In this document: positions 10,924 to 19,449 of the stretch, piece by piece | Layout: each line of letters starts with the position of its first letter | Numbering within the stretch: the first letter of the stretch is position 1 | DNA from: Gemmatimonadaceae bacterium | GTDB taxonomy: Bacteria > Gemmatimonadota > Gemmatimonadetes > Gemmatimonadales > Gemmatimonadaceae | DNA length: 64,000 nucleotides | Direction of reading: 5' to 3' | Assembly (NCBI GenBank): GCA_020852815.1 | Contig: JADZAN010000016.1 | Span: forward strand, 1 to 64,000 | Made by a program: the position numbers and the translations under genes | The notes under the pieces: generated by a model | Seen by the model: the letters and a program-made list of their open reading frames with translations, nothing else | Database searches by the model: none | Told to the model about the DNA's origin: nothing

Positions 10924-13374
10924 TCAGGGCACCAGTGGGATGTTCACCCCGGTGCTGCGCGGGGCGAGGTTCTGCAGGTTGGTGTCGTACATCTCGTACG
11001 GGTTGATCGTGATCTCGCGATTGAAGAGGAAGCCGAACGGGGTGCTGGAGGTGATCGTGACGCGCACGATGGGGACGATTCCGCTCAAGCCGCTGGGAGC
11101 GGCCAGGCTGATGCGCAGCGTGTTGAGCCCCGCATCGAGCCCCACGGTCACGTTCCCCACCAGCGCCTGCGCGTTGACCCCCGCCACCACTTCGTTAGGG
11201 ATCCCGACGAGGATGGTGGCTGCGCCGACGGTGGTAGCGCGCGTGTCGAGCACGATGTCGAAGCCGGCGGTGACGCCGTTGCGCACGGGGATGGGGGCGA
11301 TCTGCGTCGTGGTGACGATGGGGGCGGTGGGATCGCGCGGGACGGTGACGTACACCGAGTCGCGGATGCTGGGCGATCCGGCGCCGAAGGCGCGCACCCA
11401 CGAACTCCCGCCGGCCACGCCGGTGATGTTCCCCGACGCGCGCACCGACGCGGCGTTGGCGTTGACCGAGCTGTAGACGATGGGGACCTGGGGGAGCGCG
11501 TTGCCTAACAAGTCGCGCGCCGTGGCGCTGATGTTGAGCGTGGCGCCCGGATCGAGCAGGAAGAGCCGCTGCGAGTTGGTCCCGTACTGGATGCTCTGGA
11601 CCGCGCTCCCTGGCGCGTTCTGGAGCGTGAGGTTCCCCGTGACCACGGCGGCCTGCGCCCCGCTGGTGAAGCGCAGGCGCATGGTGGGGGGCGGGAAGGA
11701 GGTGGCCGAGAGGAAGGTGAGCTGCTCGAAGCGCGCGACCCCCTGGGCGTCGGTCACGGCCACGTCGTTGAGCAGTTCGCCCGTGGCGTCGAGCGGCGTG
11801 GCACGCACCGTGGCCCCCTCGGTGCGCACGATGTTCCCCGAGGTATCGGCCAGCTGCAACGCCGGCTGCTGCAACAGCGGGACGCCGACGGTGATGCTCC
11901 CCGACGGCTGCTGGAAGAAGGCGACGAAGCGCGGCGGGCCGGCGTCGAGCTGGATGGCCGCCGACGTCGCGGTGGCCAGCCCGGCGGTGGTGAAGGCCAG
12001 GGTGCGCGCACCAGCGGAGCCAATCAGGCGCAGCGCCGGGAAGGAGGCCACGCCCACCGCGTCGGTCTGCGAGGTGGCCCCCAGCAGAACGCCACCGCCC
12101 GAGGCGATGGAGGCGGCCACGCCGCGCGCCGCATCAGACACCCCGTTGCCGAAGCGATCGGTCACGCGCACCTGCACCGCCGACGGGAAGGGAAGGGTGT
12201 TCTGCACGACGGTGGGCTGCGACGTGACGCGCAACTCGGCGGCGTCGCCAGCCGCAAGGGCGATCGTCCCGGTCGTTGCCGACACCTGGTCGGCGCTGAA
12301 ACGCAGCGTGCGATTCCCCGTCACCCCCTCGATCGAGAGCGACGCGAAGGTCGCATCACCCTGGGCGTTGGTCGTCGCGGTTGCGCCGTTCACCGTGCCG
12401 CCACCCGAGGCGATGCTCGCCGTGACCGTCGTGGTGCGCGTCATCGGGTTGCCGAAGCTGTCCACGAGGCGCGCCACGATCCCTGGCGCGATGGGGACAC
12501 CGGCGCGCGCCACACCGGGGACGTTTGCCAGCGTGATGGTCGAGGTGAGCCCCGCCTCCAGCGCCACCGGTGGGGCGGTGAGCGTCGTGGCCCCCGTGGT
12601 GCTGAAGCCGATGGTGCGCGGCCCCGCGCTCACCAACCCGCCTAACGTGAGCGCGCTGAAGGTGGCGTTGCCGCTGGCGTCGGTGGTCGCGGTGGCCCCG
12701 CCCAGCGTCCCCGTCCCCGCCTGCAGCGAGGCGGTAATCACGGTCCCGGCGCGATTCACGATGTTGTTGAACTGGTCCCTGGTGCGCACCACCGGCGGTG
12801 GGACGATGGGGGCACCGGCACGAATGGTGGCCGGCAGCGCCGTCACGATCTCCATCGTGGCCGGCGCCCCCGCAATCGCGGTCGCCGACAATTGCGCGCT
12901 CACCGACCCCGCGGTCGCCGTGAGCGTCTGCGTCCCGGCGGTGTTTCCCAGCGTCCACGTCCCCGCCGTCGCTCGCCCGCTCGCGTCGGTGGTGGCCGAT
13001 GCCGCGCTGAGCGTCCCTGACGAGACCGAGAAGGTCACGGACGTGTTGGCGAGCGGAAGGTTGTCGCTCGCCTTCACCGTCACGGCGATCGTGCCCGGGA
13101 CCGCGGTGGCGACCGGGCCGGAGACCGTGGAACCGTTGTCGAAGGTGACCGAGGCCGGGACGCGCACAGGCGGGGGTGGCGTCGGGCCATCGCCGCCGCC
13201 GCCACCGCCGCACGCCGTCACGATGGTCGCGGCGGCGAGTGCGGGGAGCGCGCGCAGAGCGGCTGCAGTGGTCGCGCGCGTGACGACGCGCGCGAGGGCG
13301 TTCGCGCGGACACGCACGGGGGAGGGCGCGGGAGAGCGCGTCGTACGTGGGGGGGGATGGAACCGGACGAACAT
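10924..13374 (-). CDS. Multi-domain bacterial Ig-like repeat lipoprotein
   Basis: An 816-residue predicted lipoprotein. The start chosen is MFVRFHPPPR, with GGAG ten bases upstream; a longer frame to 13473 would add an improbable N-terminus. The lipobox is IVTAC (Cys about 55), followed by a run of six glycines and a Pro-rich spacer. Several Big-1-type Ig repeats of about 100 residues follow, recognised by recurring pieces such as ATTDASGNATFSALTLGG, TTNAQGDATFASLSIEG and QTDAVGVASFPALRLIG. A Big-2-like unit (VNANAASVRASGNITGVAGG) then precedes a terminal domain of about 130 residues. In that last domain FDIVLDTRATTVGAATILVGI and GIVPIVRVTITSS faintly resemble a cohesin module. Invasin-like Ig stalks usually project a binding module from the surface. 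It is the first gene of the four-gene operon ending at 7238. Confidence 0.8.
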   Translation of the reverse strand: MFVRFHPPPRTTRSPAPSPVRVRANALARVVTRATTAAALRALPALAAATIVTACGGGGGGDGPTPPPPVRVPASVTFDNGSTVSGPVATAVPGTIAVTVKASDNLPLANTSVTFSVSSGTLSAASATTDASGRATAGTWTLGNTAGTQTLTATAGSVSAQLSATAIAGAPATMEIVTALPATIRAGAPIVPPPVVRTRDQFNNIVNRAGTVITASLQAGTGTLGGATATTDASGNATFSALTLGGLVSAGPRTIGFSTTGATTLTAPPVALEAGLTSTITLANVPGVARAGVPIAPGIVARLVDSFGNPMTRTTTVTASIASGGGTVNGATATTNAQGDATFASLSIEGVTGNRTLRFSADQVSATTGTIALAAGDAAELRVTSQPTVVQNTLPFPSAVQVRVTDRFGNGVSDAARGVAASIASGGGVLLGATSQTDAVGVASFPALRLIGSAGARTLAFTTAGLATATSAAIQLDAGPPRFVAFFQQPSGSITVGVPLLQQPALQLADTSGNIVRTEGATVRATPLDATGELLNDVAVTDAQGVARFEQLTFLSATSFPPPTMRLRFTSGAQAAVVTGNLTLQNAPGSAVQSIQYGTNSQRLFLLDPGATLNISATARDLLGNALPQVPIVYSSVNANAASVRASGNITGVAGGSSWVRAFGAGSPSIRDSVYVTVPRDPTAPIVTTTQIAPIPVRNGVTAGFDIVLDTRATTVGAATILVGIPNEVVAGVNAQALVGNVTVGLDAGLNTLRISLAAPSGLSGIVPIVRVTITSSTPFGFLFNREITINPYEMYDTNLQNLAPRSTGVNIPLVP

Positions 13375-13691
13375 CGTGGCGCCACTCCTGGTAGTTGGCG
13401 CTGGCGCCGTTAGGCTCCAACGCCCGGGAACGGGTCGCCGCCACGTGCGGCGACCCCAGAGGACAGCTCTCATGTGTGCACGCGCAGAACGCGCGCGAAA
13501 CGGCTCAGGCGGGCGAAGCTGACTCGTTTTCTCTTCGCTGGGGAGACGTGAGGCGGTGGCGCAACACTCGCCTCCGAACGGATCCGCCGGGCCACTCGCG
13601 GCTTGCGCGGATCATCGCGTCCATAGCCACGCCGGCCGCTGGCCCACGGCCGGGGGCTGTTGGTGCGGCCGTCTGCCCCCTTGTCGTGCGC

Positions 13692-14747
13692 CTATCGCCG
13701 CGCTGGCGGCGAAGCTGGCGAAGTGACGACGAGCGCCAGCCAGGCTGGGAGTGCGTGCAGGTGGTCGAGATGGTCGGGGGCGCTGTTGCCGGCGAAACCC
13801 ATCAGCGTGAACGCGCCAGCCGTGGCCTGCGAGAGCTGCTGCATCCCGTTGGGTCCCCACGCCAACACGGGATTGCGCCGGACCGCCAGCGCGCGCAGGA
13901 GCCAGTCTGCCGTCTCGGTGGTGCTGGCAAAGGTGCCGGGAAATACCTCGGAGTGCGTGACGAGCAGGCGCACCTCTCCGCGCATGGCGCGCGCCGCGTA
14001 GCCGGCAATGGATTGCAGGTTGGCGGGATCGAGCGCGCCGCCGTCGGCCAGGGTGCGCCGGTCGGGGAGATAACCCGTATGGATGCCGTCGAGGATCACC
14101 GCGCCGCGCACGGCGGGGACGGCGAGCGAGTCGGCGAGGATGGCGCGCACGGCACCGTTGCCGGCCGAGAAGGCGCTGAGATACACGGCGCCTAACGCCA
14201 CGGGGCGCTGCCGCGCGCGCGACGCCTCGGCGGCGATGCGAGCCAGCAGGCGCTGCCAGCGGTCGGTTCCCTTGAACGGGCGCTCATACGCCGACGAGCC
14301 GGGCGTGAGGTTCACCACCGCCACGAGCATCGTGCTGTCGGCCAGGCGCGCGGCGTCGACGGCGATGTAGTCCGGGCCCAGAAAGTGGACCAGGAGGGCG
14401 ACCGTGTCGCGTTGCGCGCCCCACGCCGGGAGGTGCAACTCCACGGGGCGCGGCAGGAGCGAATCGATCGGGATGCGCTGCGTGCCGAGCGCGTGCGGCG
14501 CCACGCGGCCATGCGCGCGCGTCGACTCGATCATGGGTGACGGGTTCTGTGCGGCGGGGGCGGGGGAAGGAACCGTCATCGACGACTCGGCGCGCACGCC
14601 GTCGATCGCTCGCCTCGATGCTATTTGCGTTGGGCGCGCGCCGCCATGCGCGCAACCGATCGCGCTGGTGGCGGCCAAGCTGGCGAAAACCGCAAGCGCG
14701 AGCGGCGGTGTGCGGCGCGCGCTATCGTGGGCGGACCTTGCGGACAT
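13692..14747 (-). CDS. Lipoprotein, putative alpha/beta-hydrolase-like
   Basis: A 351-residue predicted lipoprotein. The start is placed at MSARSAHDSA because the signal sequence begins there and ends in the lipobox SAIGC (Cys about 32); the upstream extension is antisense-type sequence. The mature part shows features of a serine hydrolase: VALLVHFLGPDYIAVDAARL (strand and oxyanion region), YLSAFSAGNGAVRAIL where a nucleophile-elbow-like FSAGNG replaces GxSxG, GAVILDGIHTGYLPD (strand and acid), and a late DHLDHLHAL that could supply the histidine. I do not recognise a named family. It might instead be a non-enzymatic relative. It lies downstream of the ADOP permease gene on the same strand, with 134 bases between them. 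Confidence 0.6.
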   Translation of the reverse strand: MSARSAHDSARRTPPLALAVFASLAATSAIGCAHGGARPTQIASRRAIDGVRAESSMTVPSPAPAAQNPSPMIESTRAHGRVAPHALGTQRIPIDSLLPRPVELHLPAWGAQRDTVALLVHFLGPDYIAVDAARLADSTMLVAVVNLTPGSSAYERPFKGTDRWQRLLARIAAEASRARQRPVALGAVYLSAFSAGNGAVRAILADSLAVPAVRGAVILDGIHTGYLPDRRTLADGGALDPANLQSIAGYAARAMRGEVRLLVTHSEVFPGTFASTTETADWLLRALAVRRNPVLAWGPNGMQQLSQATAGAFTLMGFAGNSAPDHLDHLHALPAWLALVVTSPASPPARR

Positions 14748-14881
14748 GCGCACAAGGTCGTCGCGCGCGACGGCCGCGGCCAGAGGCGACGGGGCCGGAA
14801 AGGCCCCCGCCGCTGGCAGCGAGCCATCGCGGGAGGCGCGTAGGCGCGTGGGACGTTGACGGCCGGGTGTCGCGCTCCCTG

Positions 14882-17380
14882 CTACTCGTAGCGCAAGGCG
14901 CGCATCGGGTCCACGCGCGACGCCCGGAGCGCCGGGAGGTAGCCGGCCCCCAGGGCGACAACCGCCAGGAGCAACGCGCCGCCCACGGTGGAGATCGCAT
15001 CGAACCCCTTCATGCCGAACAGGAGCGACTGCGCCCCGCGTCCCAGGGCGAGGGCGGCGGCGATCCCGATCACGCCGCCAATGGCGACCATCATCCCCAC
15101 CTGGCGCAGGATCATCGAGCGCACGCGCGCACCATCGGCGCCAAGCGCCATCCGCACGCCGATCTCCCGCGTGCGCTGGGCGACGGTGTAGGCAAGGACG
15201 CCATACAAGCCGACCGCCGCGAGCAGCGTGGCGAGGATGGCGAACGCGGCGCTCAGCGTGGAGATCATCCGGTCCATGAAGACGTTCTCCCGCGCGACCT
15301 GCGGCATGGTACTCAGGTTCTCGACCGGTAGGTTGGGATCGAGCCTGGCGATGACCTTGGGGATCACCTGCAGGAGCTGCTCGGGGGGCGTTGCCGTGCG
15401 CACGTAGAAGGTGATCGAACCAACGGTGGAATCCTGCCGCCACGGAACAAAGAACTGCGGCGGAATCTCAGCCTTCACCTCCGAGTACTTGGCGTCCTTC
15501 ATCACGCCGACGATCTGGATGTCCTTCTCGCCGCGGAGCCCGTCGTCGGAGAAGCGCTTGCCGATGGCATCCTTCCCCAGCTTGAACTTGCGTGTGAACG
15601 CCTCATTGACGATGGCCACGCGCGGTGCCCCGACCACGTCGGCCGCGGTGAACTCGCGGCCGGCGAGGAGCGGGATGCCTAACGTCGCGAGGTAGGCGGG
15701 GCCCACCTGGTTCACGCTGGCGCCGATGTCGGTGTCGGAGTTGGCGTCGAACCCCTCGACGCCCACACCGCTCCCCCAGTTGCTGCCGGCCAGCAGGCGT
15801 ATGCGTCCCGTCGTGACGGCGTTGGCGCCGGGGAGCGCGACCAGTTCCTCCGCGACGCGCTGAAAGAGCGCCGCCGACCGCGCTGGCGTGTAGCCGTTGC
15901 GCCACGGAGCGATGCTGAAGGTGGCGACGTGATCCAGCTTCACGCCGAGGTCGACCTTGCTCACGTTGTCGAGCGAACGGATGAAGAGACCGGCCGCGAT
16001 GAGGAGCGACATCGAGAGGGCGATTTGCGCCGTGACGAGCGACGTGCGGAAGCGCGTGGCGGCGCGATGCCCCGAGAGGTTTCCGGCGTTGGAACGGATG
16101 GTCGTGATCAGGTCCGACCGCGTGGCGTGAATCGCCGGGAAGAGCCCGAACAGGATCCCGGTCAGCACCGCGGTTCCGGCGGCGAAGAGGACGACGCCGG
16201 TATCGATGCCGAAGGCGAGCGTTGCCGCGGCATTCTTCGGGAGCATCGCCTTCATCGCGGCCAGCGACCAGCGCGCCACCACGAGCGACGCGCCGCCGCC
16301 GATAATCGCCAGCACGATCGACTCGGCGAGCAGCTGGCGGAGCAGTTGCCAGCGCGCGGCGCCGATCGAGAGGCGCACCGCCATTTCCAGCGAGCGATTC
16401 GCGGCGCGGGCCAGGAGGAGGTTGGCAATGTTGGCGCAGGCGATGAGGAGGACGATCGCCGTGATCGAGAAGAGGAGAAGGAGCGGCGTGCGGGCGTTGT
16501 TGGGGACGTCGCTCTGGCCGCGCGCGCCGTTCACGACGGTGAGCTCCTTCGCCTTGAAGCGCTGCAACGTCGCCGCGCTCATGTCCTTCTGCAGCGGTGC
16601 CTCGATGTCATTGATGATCGGCTTGTAGATGGCATTGAGTCCCGTGCGCGCCTGCTCCAGCGTGACGCCGGGCTTGAGGCGGCCGAAGACGTACGCCCAA
16701 TACGAGGTGCGGCTCGAGAAGTCGGTCGTGTCGCCCGAGACGAGTCCGCGCATGCTGAGCGGGACGTAGACGCGCGGCTCCGTCCCGAGCGTGGTCCCGA
16801 GAAATCCGCGCGGGGCGACGCCGATGACCGTGAGCGACTGCCCATTCACCACGATCGGCTGGTCGACCACCCTGGGATCGCTGCCCAGTTGCGTTTCCCA
16901 GAAGCGATGTCCCAGCACGACGACCGGGTGCCCGCCCTCGTTCCGGTCGTCGGTGGGGGCCAGGAGGCGCCCCTTGGCCGCCTGCAAGCCAAGTGTAGGG
17001 AAGTATGACCCGGACACATAGAGGCCGGTGCCGCTGAGCGTCTGGTTGCGGACGGCGATGTTGGCGCCAAAGTTGACGTGCGCCGCGAGCCCGCTGAGCA
17101 CCGTTTGTCTTCGCTCGAGGTCGCGGAACATCTGGTACGAGAAGACCTGTTCGCAGTCGCCGGCCTGGCCGCACGAGGTGGAGCCTGGCTTGGGCCCCGG
17201 GGCGCCGAGGTTCACCAGCCGCGCCGCGTTGGGGACGGGGAGCGGGCGCAGCAGCATCTGGTTGAAGAGCGAGTAGATCGCCGCGTTCGCCCCGATGCCG
17301 AGTGCCAGCGAGATGACCGCCACCACCGACACGAACGGCGACTTGACCAGCGTGCGGAGGGCGTACTTGAGGGTGAGCAT
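14882..17380 (-). CDS. ADOP-type ABC transporter permease (MacB/FtsX-like)
   Basis: An 832-residue inner-membrane protein of the orphan-permease type common in Acidobacteria and Gemmatimonadota. The start is placed at MLTLKYALRTLVKSPFV, the typical first segment of the family. There are two halves, each with a MacB periplasmic core followed by an FtsX block. The first transmembrane helix is VVAVISLALGIGANAAIY; the first FtsX block has LFSITAIVLLIACANIANLLLA with EMAVRLSIGAARWQLLRQLL. The second half has RFRTSLVTAQIALSMSLLIA, then LATLLAAVGLYGVLAYTV with REIGVRMALGADGARV. The protein ends in the usual DPMRALRYE. Such permeases act with a separate ATPase as mechanotransmission devices for export or envelope stress, and none is encoded next to it. 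The substrate is unknown. Confidence 0.9.
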   Translation of the reverse strand: MLTLKYALRTLVKSPFVSVVAVISLALGIGANAAIYSLFNQMLLRPLPVPNAARLVNLGAPGPKPGSTSCGQAGDCEQVFSYQMFRDLERRQTVLSGLAAHVNFGANIAVRNQTLSGTGLYVSGSYFPTLGLQAAKGRLLAPTDDRNEGGHPVVVLGHRFWETQLGSDPRVVDQPIVVNGQSLTVIGVAPRGFLGTTLGTEPRVYVPLSMRGLVSGDTTDFSSRTSYWAYVFGRLKPGVTLEQARTGLNAIYKPIINDIEAPLQKDMSAATLQRFKAKELTVVNGARGQSDVPNNARTPLLLLFSITAIVLLIACANIANLLLARAANRSLEMAVRLSIGAARWQLLRQLLAESIVLAIIGGGASLVVARWSLAAMKAMLPKNAAATLAFGIDTGVVLFAAGTAVLTGILFGLFPAIHATRSDLITTIRSNAGNLSGHRAATRFRTSLVTAQIALSMSLLIAAGLFIRSLDNVSKVDLGVKLDHVATFSIAPWRNGYTPARSAALFQRVAEELVALPGANAVTTGRIRLLAGSNWGSGVGVEGFDANSDTDIGASVNQVGPAYLATLGIPLLAGREFTAADVVGAPRVAIVNEAFTRKFKLGKDAIGKRFSDDGLRGEKDIQIVGVMKDAKYSEVKAEIPPQFFVPWRQDSTVGSITFYVRTATPPEQLLQVIPKVIARLDPNLPVENLSTMPQVARENVFMDRMISTLSAAFAILATLLAAVGLYGVLAYTVAQRTREIGVRMALGADGARVRSMILRQVGMMVAIGGVIGIAAALALGRGAQSLLFGMKGFDAISTVGGALLLAVVALGAGYLPALRASRVDPMRALRYE

Positions 17381-17540
17381 GGGGCGTGTCCGTGGAGGCG
17401 TGGTCGAACGTCCGACGTTGGACACGTACGGGGGCGCGGAAGGTTGGATTCAGAGGGCGGGCGGGAGACGTGAGTCGCGGCGCGCGGGCGCGCCGTCGCG
17501 CGCGAGACCGAGGTGGGGCGACTCGTCAGGCAACGTGCAT

Positions 17541-17568
17541 CGCGCCCCCTCGCGCCCCCTCGCGCCCC
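17541..17568 (+). repeat. Tandem CGCGCCCCCT repeat
   Basis: Two and a half copies of the 10-base unit CGCGCCCCCT lie in the divergent gap between the ADOP permease and the SRPBCC gene. They sit shortly before the CCCGTCT array and a short GC palindrome (GCGCGGC-GCA-GCCGCGC, about 17604-17620). The rest of the gap (17381-17540) shows nothing identifiable. Confidence 0.6.
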
Positions 17569-17623
17569 GCATCACCACCCCTTACCGTAGCCCTCCCCCC
17601 CCCGCGCGGCGCAGCCGCGCACA

Positions 17624-17650
17624 CCCGTCTCCCGTCTCCCGTCCCCCGTC
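17624..17650 (+). repeat. CCCGTCT/CCCGTCC heptamer array next to a start codon
   Basis: Four heptamers (CCCGTCT, CCCGTCT, CCCGTCC, CCCGTC) end six bases before the TTG start of the SRPBCC gene, occupying the place where a Shine-Dalgarno sequence would be. The same units recur at 37711-37866, 48131-48181, 56293-56430 and 63432-63448. Confidence 0.75.
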
Positions 17651-17656
17651 GCGCTC

Positions 17657-18082
17657 TTGCCCTCCAGCATCCTCCACGACTTCCCCATCCGCGCCTCCGC
17701 CGCGACCGTGTTCGCGGCCGTGGTGAGTCCTGACACTTGGTGGACGCTGGAGAGCGACGTGCAGGCGGCGTTAGGCTCCACCTCCCGACTCTACTTCGGG
17801 GAGGGCTACGACTGGCGGGCGCTGGTCTCGGCGTGCGAACCGGGCGTCACCTTCGAATGGACGTTCACCGACGCCATGCCCGATTGGATGGGGACGCGGC
17901 TGCGTTTCGATCTCACGGAAGCCGACGGGGTCACGGCGGTACACTTTGCGCACCACGGGTGGGAAACCGCGAGCGAACACTTCCGCGTGTCGTCGTTCTG
18001 CTGGGCCATGTACTTGCGCCTGCTGCGCCGTACGGTCGAGACGGGCGAAGTGGTGCCGTACGCGCGCAGGCTCGACGCGTAG
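17657..18082 (+). CDS. SRPBCC/AHSA1-like ligand-binding domain protein
   Basis: A 141-residue single-domain protein of the START/Bet v 1-like SRPBCC fold. It opens with the typical strand-helix (HDFPIRASAATVFAAVVSPDTWWTLES), continues with WTFTDAMPDWMGTRLRFDL and VTAVHFAHHGW, and ends with the long C-terminal helix (SFCWAMYLRLLRRTVETGE). Relatives bind hydrophobic ligands or act as Hsp90 co-chaperone-like proteins; the ligand here is unknown. The only in-frame start consistent with the domain edge is TTG at 17657, six bases after the heptamer array, with no purine-rich ribosome-binding site. It is divergent from the ADOP permease. Confidence 0.75.
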   Translation: MPSSILHDFPIRASAATVFAAVVSPDTWWTLESDVQAALGSTSRLYFGEGYDWRALVSACEPGVTFEWTFTDAMPDWMGTRLRFDLTEADGVTAVHFAHHGWETASEHFRVSSFCWAMYLRLLRRTVETGEVVPYARRLDA

Positions 18083-18222
18083 TTTCCGGCTCGATCGCCG
18101 TAAATCCTGCCGTCGTGGCTACAGTCGTTGCCGCGAGGGGTCGAGACTCTGGTTAAACCATGTCACACATGGTCGCCGGCGCGCCGGCGCTACTCCCCCG
18201 AGCCTCTCTCGAGCCTCGTCCG

Positions 18223-19284
18223 ATGCCCGGCGTCCGATTCTCCCGCCTCGTCCCCCGCGTTGCGGCGCTCGCCTTCCTCGCCGCGCCGCTCCACGCACAG
18301 GTCGCCCTGGGCGCGAACGCACCCGCTACGTCCGTTCAGGACACTTCCGCGCACGCCGCGTTTGCGCAGGCCGCCGCCGCGCCCGGTGCGTCTGCGTCGT
18401 CCGACTCGGTAGCGACCCTCACTCGCCGCCTCGTGGCACTGCGGCGCGAACTCGAGGTCGAGCGCCTGGCGCGCGTTGAGGGGGAACGGGAGGTGCTCGA
18501 GGAACAGCAGGGGACGCAGCGGGCATTCCTGTTTGCGGCGGCGATACTCGCCGTCTTCAGCGGCTGGTCCACCTATCGACGTCGTGTCGACCGCCAGCGG
18601 TTGACCGCGACCCTCGGCGCCACCGATCCGCTCACGGGGGCGTGGAACCGGCGGCACGTGCAGGAGGTGATCCCCTCCGACGCGTCGGCCGCGGTGCGCC
18701 GGCACCTCTCGGCCCCGGTTGGGACGGTCGTCCGCGACGCCGACATTGTCTTTCTCATGGTCGACATCGATCACTTCCGCCTCATCAACCAGCGCTACGG
18801 TGACGAGGCGGGGGATCGCGTCCTGGAGAACGTGGCGCGCCAGCTCAAGGCCGTGGTCCGCGATTCCGACCTGGTAGTGCGATGGGGCGGCGACGCGTTC
18901 CTCATCGCGTATCGATTCACCAATCGCGATGGCGTTTCTGAACTCGCCGAGCGGATTCGTCACAAGATCGAGGCCCTGGAGACCGAGGTGCGTGGCGGGG
19001 AGCGTCTCAAGATCACGGCGTCGATCGGCTTCTCCGCCTTCCCGTTCTCGCGCAGCAACCCGAATGGGCTGGGTTGGGAGGGAGCCATCGCGATTGCCGA
19101 CCTGGCGGCGTACGCGACCAAGCGCGAGGGGCGCAATGGCTGGTCGACGTTCCGAGCCGCGGTTGGCGATGGCGTGGATGTTTCGCTGCGCGACGTGACG
19201 CTGCGCGACATCGACGCGCGCGTGGCGGAGGGGACGGTGGTGATGGAGTCATCGCGCGGCGCGCACGAGCCGGCGGCGCTGTAG
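18223..19284 (+). CDS. Exported/membrane-anchored GGDEF-domain protein with degenerate active site
   Basis: A 353-residue protein. The start is placed at MPGVRFSRLV, directly before a signal peptide (about 1-26, ending APLHAQ); an in-frame ATG at 18160 would give an over-long n-region. A short extracytoplasmic coiled-coil (residues 62-98) leads to one membrane helix (AFLFAAAILAVFSGW, 101-114) and a cytoplasmic GGDEF domain from about 133. That domain begins with the family signature TDPLTGAWNRR and has the metal/nucleotide motif VDIDHFRLIN. The signature loop reads GGDAF at 222-226, so the catalytic glutamate is alanine. No RxxD inhibitory site is obvious. It is likely inactive as a diguanylate cyclase and may instead bind GTP or c-di-GMP. 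Confidence 0.82.
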   Translation: MPGVRFSRLVPRVAALAFLAAPLHAQVALGANAPATSVQDTSAHAAFAQAAAAPGASASSDSVATLTRRLVALRRELEVERLARVEGEREVLEEQQGTQRAFLFAAAILAVFSGWSTYRRRVDRQRLTATLGATDPLTGAWNRRHVQEVIPSDASAAVRRHLSAPVGTVVRDADIVFLMVDIDHFRLINQRYGDEAGDRVLENVARQLKAVVRDSDLVVRWGGDAFLIAYRFTNRDGVSELAERIRHKIEALETEVRGGERLKITASIGFSAFPFSRSNPNGLGWEGAIAIADLAAYATKREGRNGWSTFRAAVGDGVDVSLRDVTLRDIDARVAEGTVVMESSRGAHEPAAL

Positions 19285-19449
19285 GCGGCGAACGGGCGAC
19301 CGCGCCGGGCGACGGCGATCGCGCTCCGGCAATGCGCAGGGGAAAGAATTGGGATAGAGCGGTTGCCGATCACTCGCGGAGTGAGGCGGGCGGACCTATA
19401 GTTGCGGCGGTTCCGAAGGCCGCACGTCCCTTTCGAGGAGGGTCCCCCC

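Noticed and set aside
11480-13522. Long open plus-strand frame of 680 codons opposite the Ig-repeat lipoprotein
   Set aside because: Low-complexity Ala/Val/Ser composition mirrors the repeated Ig domains on the other strand; no ribosome-binding site or recognisable domain.
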